A stretch of DNA of 64,000 nt from Flavobacteriaceae bacterium (GTDB lineage Bacteria > Bacteroidota > Bacteroidia > Flavobacteriales > Flavobacteriaceae). The notes under the pieces were generated by a model. It was not told the DNA's origin. It was given only the letters and a program-made list of their open reading frames with translations, and did not search any database. Made by a program: the position numbers and the translations under genes. Of this stretch, positions 58,911 to 64,000 are shown piece by piece. Position 1 is the stretch's first letter, and each line of letters opens with the position of its first letter. Location of the stretch: NCBI GenBank assembly GCA_947451525.1, contig CANFZM010000006.1, forward strand, positions 1 through 64,000, read 5' to 3'.

Positions 58911-60224
58911 ATGTTCCAACTTTTCAATTTATCGCTGCAATTAAATGGCTTCCCAATAAAGGAGGCTGTTGCTGATTTTGAAAAAATACAAGCAATTCCA
59001 GAAGCTGATTTTGAAAATTATATTCTTCTAAAAAGAAAAGATATTGTTGATTTTCATTTGAAAAATAACAAATCCTATCTTGAATTTGTTGGAAAATTGG
59101 AATATAAAAATTGGAATGACCTTCCAATAATGACTAAAAAAGATTTTCAGAAACCTTTAGTTGAAAGACTTTCTAAGGGATTTACTACAAAGAATGTTTA
59201 TGTCAACAAAACATCCGGTTCTAGCGGAGATCCTTTTGTTTTTGCTAAAGACAACTATTGTCATGCCTTAACCTGGGCCACAATTTTTAACCGATTTGGT
59301 TGGTTTGGTATCGATTTTAATTCATCGCTACAGGCTCGGTTTTATGGAATTCCGTTGGATTTTATTGGGAATACCAAAGAACGTATCAAGGATTTTTTAA
59401 GTCACCGATACCGATTTCCTATATTCGATTTATCGGATGCTTTTTTGGAAACCGTATTGGTTAAATTTGAAAATAAGAAGTTTGATTACATCAATGGATA
59501 TACGTCTTCCATAGTTTTATTTGCTAAATTTCTTCAGAAAAAGAATATTGTTTTAACTTCAATTTGTCCAAGTTTAAAATGTTGTGTGGTAACCTCTGAA
59601 ATGTTATTTGAAGAAGATAAATTTTTGATGGAAAAACAATTTGGAGTTCCAATTATCAATGAATATGGCGCTTCCGAATTGGATTTAATTGCTTTTCAAA
59701 ATACAAATAACGAATGGCAAGTAAATTCGGAAACGTTATTTATAGAGATTTTAGATGAAGAAAATAACGTTTTACCTAACGGAAAAGAAGGTCGAATTGT
59801 GATTACTTCTTTATACAATAAAGCCCATCCTTTCATTAGATATGCTATTGGTGATATTGGAATTTTAGATGAAAAAAGTACCTTAAAAAAACCTATTTTA
59901 AAAAAATTAATTGGAAGAACTAATGATGTTGCGCTTTTGCCTAGTGGGAAAAAATCACCCGGATTAACTTTTTACTATGTAACTAAAAGCATTATTGAAG
60001 ACGACGGAAATGTAAAAGAATTTGTGATAAAACAAACCAAAATCGATACTTTTGAAGTGGAATATGTTAGTGAGGTGGCATTATCCAATAGCCAAATTCA
60101 AAATATTGAAAAGGCAATTACAACTTATTTAGAAAGTGGTTTGAATTTTACATTCTCTAGAAAAGAAAAATTAGAACGAAGTAAAAGCGGAAAGTTGAAG
60201 CAGTTTGTTTCGATGGTGAAATAA
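58911..60224 (+). CDS. CapK/phenylacetate-CoA ligase-like adenylate-forming enzyme
   Basis: 437 residues of the AMP-forming superfamily: NKTSGSSGDPFVFAK (about 98-112, the P-loop), INEYGASELDLIAF (about 244-257), and a C-terminal lid (LIGRTNDVALLPSGKK). In polysaccharide clusters this branch (CapK type) is thought to activate or attach acyl or amino-acid groups to glycans. True phenylacetate metabolism is unlikely without other paa genes. It abuts higA and is followed by wecB. Confidence 0.85.
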   Translation: MFQLFNLSLQLNGFPIKEAVADFEKIQAIPEADFENYILLKRKDIVDFHLKNNKSYLEFVGKLEYKNWNDLPIMTKKDFQKPLVERLSKGFTTKNVYVNKTSGSSGDPFVFAKDNYCHALTWATIFNRFGWFGIDFNSSLQARFYGIPLDFIGNTKERIKDFLSHRYRFPIFDLSDAFLETVLVKFENKKFDYINGYTSSIVLFAKFLQKKNIVLTSICPSLKCCVVTSEMLFEEDKFLMEKQFGVPIINEYGASELDLIAFQNTNNEWQVNSETLFIEILDEENNVLPNGKEGRIVITSLYNKAHPFIRYAIGDIGILDEKSTLKKPILKKLIGRTNDVALLPSGKKSPGLTFYYVTKSIIEDDGNVKEFVIKQTKIDTFEVEYVSEVALSNSQIQNIEKAITTYLESGLNFTFSRKEKLERSKSGKLKQFVSMVK

Positions 60225-60262
60225 ATTGGCATTCGCAAAATTACAGAAATGAATAAAATAAT

Positions 60263-60290
60263 ACCTAACAGGTTTTGGAAACCTGTTAGG
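60263..60290. repeat. dispersed palindrome ACCTAACAGG-TTTTGGAA-ACCTGTTAGG type, copy 2
   Basis: Identical, including flanks (60261-60291), to the palindrome at 4311-4341 in hemD. It fills most of the gap between the CapK-like gene and wecB. Confidence 0.75.
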
Positions 60291-60303
60291 AAATATTGCA
60301 AAC

Positions 60304-61392
60304 ATGAAAATAACTCTAATAGCAGGCGCAAGGCCTAATTTTATTAAAATCGCTCCCATTATCCAAGCAATTGAAAAAAAGCAAATGGAAGGTGCGGATG
60401 TTACCTATAGACTAGTGCATACGGGGCAACATTACGATAAAAATCTTAGTGCTACTTTTTTTGAAGAATTAAATATTCCTGAGCCTAACGCCAATTTGGA
60501 AGTAAAAAGTGGTTCGCAAGCCGAACAAACTGGGGCAATAATGGTAGCATTTGAAAAAGAATTAAACGAAAATCCCTGTGATTTAGTTTTGGTTGTTGGC
60601 GATGTTAACTCCACCATGGCATGCGCAATTGTGGCGAAAAAAATGAATATAAAAGTTGCTCATGTGGAAGCCGGAATTCGTTCGGGAGATTTAACAATGC
60701 CCGAAGAAATTAACCGGATTATTACCGATAGTATCACCGATTATTTCTTCACTACTTCCGTTTCTGCATCTGAAAATTTATTGAAAAATGGTGTGGAATC
60801 GTCTAACATTCAATTTGTTGGAAATGTCATGATTGATACTTTGTATCAGAATTTAGATAGGATTTCTTCTCCTATTTTTTGGAAAGAATTTAATCTAGAA
60901 ACTGGAAATTATATCATTTTAACCTTGCACAGACCATCTAATGTGGATGAAGAAAAATCATTAATTGATTTACTTCAAGGAATTGATGAAATGGTTGGTG
61001 ACAAAAAAATAATCTTCCCTATCCATCCAAGAACCAAGGCAATTTTAGGAGAAACGAATCTAAATTTGAAAAATATAATTTTCGTGGAGCCGCAGGGTTA
61101 TTTGAATTTTATGTATTTGATAAAAAATAGTTTTGCCGTTATTACCGATTCGGGAGGCATATCTGAAGAAACTACCGTTTTGGGAATTCCTTGTTTTACG
61201 ATGCGAACCACTACCGAAAGACCCGAAACAATTGAAATTGGAACCAATAGATTAGTAGGAACATCCATTGAAAATTTGAAAAATAGTTTTGAGGATTTCT
61301 TACAAAATGGGATTAAAAAATCTGGAATTCCAGATCTTTGGGATGGAAAAGCATCCGAACGAATTATTGCTATTTTGCTAACTAAATTATAA
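60304..61392 (+). CDS. wecB: UDP-N-acetylglucosamine 2-epimerase (non-hydrolysing)
   Basis: 362 residues converting UDP-GlcNAc to UDP-ManNAc for surface glycans. Motifs: GARPNFIKIAPII (8-20), VHTGQHYDKNLS, VVGDVNSTMACAI, HVEAGIRSGD (about 121-130), LHRPSNVDE and TDSGGISEETTVLGIP (about 278-293). It belongs to the polysaccharide group starting at 58911. Confidence 0.95.
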   Translation: MKITLIAGARPNFIKIAPIIQAIEKKQMEGADVTYRLVHTGQHYDKNLSATFFEELNIPEPNANLEVKSGSQAEQTGAIMVAFEKELNENPCDLVLVVGDVNSTMACAIVAKKMNIKVAHVEAGIRSGDLTMPEEINRIITDSITDYFFTTSVSASENLLKNGVESSNIQFVGNVMIDTLYQNLDRISSPIFWKEFNLETGNYIILTLHRPSNVDEEKSLIDLLQGIDEMVGDKKIIFPIHPRTKAILGETNLNLKNIIFVEPQGYLNFMYLIKNSFAVITDSGGISEETTVLGIPCFTMRTTTERPETIEIGTNRLVGTSIENLKNSFEDFLQNGIKKSGIPDLWDGKASERIIAILLTKL

Positions 61393-61513
61393 AAGATCCA
61401 ACACTAATTGCACTAATTTGCACGAATCGATACTAGTTGAAAATTTCACTAATTTGTGGAATAATTAAATCTCAAGAATTTGTGTGAATTCGTGAAATTT
61501 GTGTCTAAAGAAA

Positions 61514-62698
61514 ATGAAAGAAATACTAATCATATCCAATTATTATCCGCCAGAAAAAGGTGCTGCTGCCAATAGAATTGAACAGTTGGCACTGAAATTG
61601 AGTGAAAATAATTACAAAGTTTCCGTACTTTGCCCTTTAGGAAATTATCCTAAAGGTGAATTGTTTCCTGAATATAAAGGGAAGTTTTCGGTTACTGAAA
61701 ATCGGGAAGGAATTACCGTAAAAAGGTTGTGGATTTATCCTAGTGTGAGCAAGAATCTTTTGATTAGATTAATTTCGGTTTTGTCTTTTTCATTGAGTTT
61801 GTTTTTTTATTTATTATTTAAAAAAACACCACATAAAGTAGTAGTTCAATCACCACCATTATTACTTTCCTTCATTTCGGTTTTAGTACTTTCATTAAAA
61901 AAGAAAAAAATAATTTTGAATGTTTCCGATTTATGGCCATTGGCGGCAATTGAATTAAATGCCTTAAAAAAAGATTCCTTTTCGCATAAATTTTCCTTGT
62001 TTATGGAGCGATTTATTTATAAAAAAGCAACGCTAATATTGGGGCAATCTAACGAAATTATTACTCATATTCATTCTCTTTTTCCTGAAAAGAACTGCTA
62101 TTTATATCGCAATTTTCCCGATCATAAAGTTGCTAAAATGGAATTAGTAACCACAGAAAAGCAACCGATAAAACTATTTTATGCAGGTCTGCTAGGAATA
62201 GCGCAAGGCGTTTTAGAATTGTGTCAGAAAATTGATTTAGAAGGCCTGAATATTGAATTGCACATCTTTGGTGACGGAACGGAAAAAAGTCAATTAGAAG
62301 CCTTAATTTCATTAGAAAAGAAACAAAAAATCTTCTTTCATGGCATGATGGAACGCAACGATTTACATGAAAAATTAAAAACTTTTGATATTGCAATAGT
62401 TCCTCTCAAAGTGCGCATTTATGGTTCGGTTCCATCCAAGATTTTTGAATATGGTTCTCTAGGATTTCCTATCCTTTATTTTGGTGGTGGTGAAGGCGAA
62501 ACTATTGTGGAAGGAAACAATTTAGGTTGGGTTGCTAAAGTTGGAGACTTTTCTGATTTAAATTCTAAACTGAAAACCATTTCCGAATATTCTAAATTGG
62601 ATATAGAAAGAATGAAGAAAAGTGTTTGGGAAACCTCTAATTCTGTTTTTGATTTAGACAAACAAATGAAACATTTATTAAACGAAGATGCTTTTTAG
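61514..62698 (+). CDS. GT4-family glycosyltransferase
   Basis: 394 residues with a GT-B fold: an N-terminal lobe beginning ILIISNYYPPEKGAAANRI, a hydrophobic patch for membrane association (LLIRLISVLSFSLSLFFYLL), and a C-terminal donor lobe (LFYAGLLGIAQGVLEL ... IVPLKVRIYGSVPSKIFEYG, with the acidic ExE-like site weak). It transfers a sugar in capsule or O-antigen assembly. I start at ATG 61514; upstream is repeated AATTCGTG-type intergenic sequence. Its stop overlaps the convergent gene by 4 bp. Confidence 0.88.
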   Translation: MKEILIISNYYPPEKGAAANRIEQLALKLSENNYKVSVLCPLGNYPKGELFPEYKGKFSVTENREGITVKRLWIYPSVSKNLLIRLISVLSFSLSLFFYLLFKKTPHKVVVQSPPLLLSFISVLVLSLKKKKIILNVSDLWPLAAIELNALKKDSFSHKFSLFMERFIYKKATLILGQSNEIITHIHSLFPEKNCYLYRNFPDHKVAKMELVTTEKQPIKLFYAGLLGIAQGVLELCQKIDLEGLNIELHIFGDGTEKSQLEALISLEKKQKIFFHGMMERNDLHEKLKTFDIAIVPLKVRIYGSVPSKIFEYGSLGFPILYFGGGEGETIVEGNNLGWVAKVGDFSDLNSKLKTISEYSKLDIERMKKSVWETSNSVFDLDKQMKHLLNEDAF

Positions 62699-64000
62699 TA
62701 TGCTTTATCTTCTCCTATGTAAATATTTATTACAGTTTGCACTATAATTTTAATATCTAAAATTAACGACCAGTTTTCAATATAAAATACGTCAAATTTT
62801 ATACGATTAATCATGTCCTCATCGGTTTCAATTTCACCTCTAAATCCTTTTACTTGTGCCAAACCAGTAATTCCTGGTTTTACATAATGCCTAACCATGT
62901 ATTTTTTTATTCGGTTTCCGTAGGCTTTATTTTGTGACCAGAGATGGGGTCTTGGACCTACTACTGACATGTCACCTAACAATACATTTAAGAACTGTGG
63001 TAATTCGTCCATGCTGGTTTTTCGCATAAACTTACCAATTTTAGTAACTCTTGGGTCATTTTTGGAGGCTTCTCTTTCTGTAGTTTCATTCATTTTCATA
63101 GAACGAAATTTGTAACAAAAAAATTCTTTTTCATCTAAGCCTGGTCTTCCTTGTTTAAAGAAAATAGATCCTTTAGATTCTAATTTTATTAGAATTGCCA
63201 AGATTGGAACTAGCCAAGATAATAGTCCAACAATAACAATTAAAGCAAAAACTATGTCGAAAATTCGTTTAAAGATTTTGGTAGATGGTTCGTGTAAAAT
63301 GGTTTTCTTTAGGGATAAAACCGGAAACATTTCATAGTAATCTATTCTTAAGTTTTTAGAAAATATCTCTTTAGAATCTGGGATAAATTTTATTACTTTC
63401 TTATTTTCATCTGTAAAATCAACTAAATCTTTTAATTTTTCATTAGAAAGTTCGTTAAGTGAACAGTATATTTCATCTACTTCATTATCAATTACAAAAG
63501 ATTTAAGGTCTTCTATTTTTCCTAATATTTCTGGATGGGTTTTTTTATTAGAAAAATATCCCAAGAAGCGATACCCATAATCATTCCTGTCTTCAAAAAG
63601 TTCTTTTAGTCGAATGGCTTCTGGGGTGTATCCAACAATTACAGCGTTTCGGTAATTGCTTCCGGTAATAATTCTATATTTTTTTAAATAATAAAATAAA
63701 AGTATTTTAAATATTGTGATTAATACAAAACTATAGAAGACAAAAGAAACAATAGCTTTTCCACTAAAAATGGATTGCTTTGAAAAAGGGAAAAAAGCAA
63801 TAATAACAAGCAAAAAAAGAACACTTTGCTTAACTAATTTAGAAGCAATTTCAACTGGAGTGGTGAATCTAAAAATTTCGTAAAATTTCACAAAAAAAGC
63901 AATTACTCCCCAAGTAATAGTTTGATATAGAAAATAATAAATAAAATTTATTTTTAATTCTCTGAAAAAAAATAGGCACAAGAAAGAAATAACTAATAAG
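62695..64000 (-). CDS. polyprenyl-phosphate sugar-1-phosphate transferase, cut by the right edge
   Basis: At least 435 residues, open to the window edge with no start codon of the usual family type, so the 5' end lies outside. Four or so N-terminal membrane helices and a CoA-binding-like domain (RNAVIVGYTPEAIRLKEL) precede the catalytic bacterial sugar-transferase domain (about 230 onward): KRIFDIVFALIVIVG, KLESKGSIFFKQGRPG, FYCYKFRSM-like FFCYKFRSMKMN, TKIGKFMRKTSMDELPQFLN, MSVVGPRPHL and VKPGITGLAQVKGFRGE. It initiates surface polysaccharide by loading the first sugar phosphate on undecaprenyl phosphate. Confidence 0.92.
   Translation of the reverse strand, partial: LLVISFLCLFFFRELKINFIYYFLYQTITWGVIAFFVKFYEIFRFTTPVEIASKLVKQSVLFLLVIIAFFPFSKQSIFSGKAIVSFVFYSFVLITIFKILLFYYLKKYRIITGSNYRNAVIVGYTPEAIRLKELFEDRNDYGYRFLGYFSNKKTHPEILGKIEDLKSFVIDNEVDEIYCSLNELSNEKLKDLVDFTDENKKVIKFIPDSKEIFSKNLRIDYYEMFPVLSLKKTILHEPSTKIFKRIFDIVFALIVIVGLLSWLVPILAILIKLESKGSIFFKQGRPGLDEKEFFCYKFRSMKMNETTEREASKNDPRVTKIGKFMRKTSMDELPQFLNVLLGDMSVVGPRPHLWSQNKAYGNRIKKYMVRHYVKPGITGLAQVKGFRGEIETDEDMINRIKFDVFYIENWSLILDIKIIVQTVINIYIGEDKAY

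Noticed and set aside
51730..60224. A phenylacetate degradation pathway (PaaE-like reductase, crotonase, ligase-like gene)
   Set aside because: The three genes are far apart, the ligase is of CapK type inside a polysaccharide group, and paaABC are absent.

Overview
This window looks like chromosomal DNA of a member of the Flavobacteriaceae, most likely Flavobacterium or a close relative. The DNA is AT-rich and starts rarely show a Shine-Dalgarno sequence. Several genes are preceded by the Bacteroidetes -7 box TAnnTTTG. A secreted protein carries a type IX secretion (T9SS) C-terminal sorting domain, and a PorW/SprE-type lipoprotein is present. The F1Fo operon stops after atpG, without atpD or atpC, as is usual in Bacteroidetes. 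I found no rRNA, tRNA or CRISPR array.

Layout. 0.2-11.4 kb is a haem biosynthesis block. On the minus strand it reads hemA-hemC-(YhcG-like nuclease)-hemD-hemE-(GNAT acetyltransferase, hemF scrap, Bro-N fragment)-hemF-hemB. A divergent AraC regulator, hemH and hemJ are on the plus strand. Together these cover glutamyl-tRNA reduction through ferrochelation except hemL. 11.5-17.8 kb holds an orphan histidine kinase, a crotonase, an AAA/DUF4143 ATPase behind tandem operator-like repeats, an HD hydrolase, an acyl-ACP desaturase and a PlsC acyltransferase. 17.9-23.0 kb holds a T9SS-secreted NHL-repeat protein, recA, and a three-gene ECF sigma operon: lipoprotein, sigma factor, and an inner-membrane-anchored protein with an outer-membrane barrel. 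23-30 kb holds plsC, trpS, dprA, an HU/SPOR protein, an acyl-CoA thioesterase and a membrane-bound AraC regulator.

30.5-38.3 kb holds an EnvC-like amidase activator, a DUF4292 lipoprotein, a TPR protein, a sugar nucleotidyltransferase flanked by two toxin-antitoxin-like modules (VapBC-like and HEPN/MNT), dut and a polysaccharide flippase. 38.4-47.5 kb is the atp operon (atpB-E-F-H-A-G), preceded by a small membrane protein, atpZ, a bactofilin and porW/sprE. 47.6-51.6 kb is an ABC exporter (ATPase plus DUF5687 permease) downstream of a PadR regulator and two paralogous membrane proteins. 51.7-58.2 kb holds a PaaE-like reductase, a GT9 glycosyltransferase, DUF4254, upp, two small Flavobacteria-type membrane proteins and purD. 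From 58.3 kb, a HigBA module abuts a surface-polysaccharide cluster: CapK-like ligase, wecB, a glycosyltransferase, and a sugar-1-phosphate transferase cut by the right edge.

The core genes are ordinary. The unusual material is between and around them: a structure-conserving hairpin element directly behind the stop codons of hemB, hemC and the histidine kinase; two matching ECF-like promoters linking the sigma operon to a T9SS cargo gene; a tandem operator array; a duplicated hemF 5' end around inserted genes; and toxin-antitoxin modules joined without spacing to polysaccharide genes.
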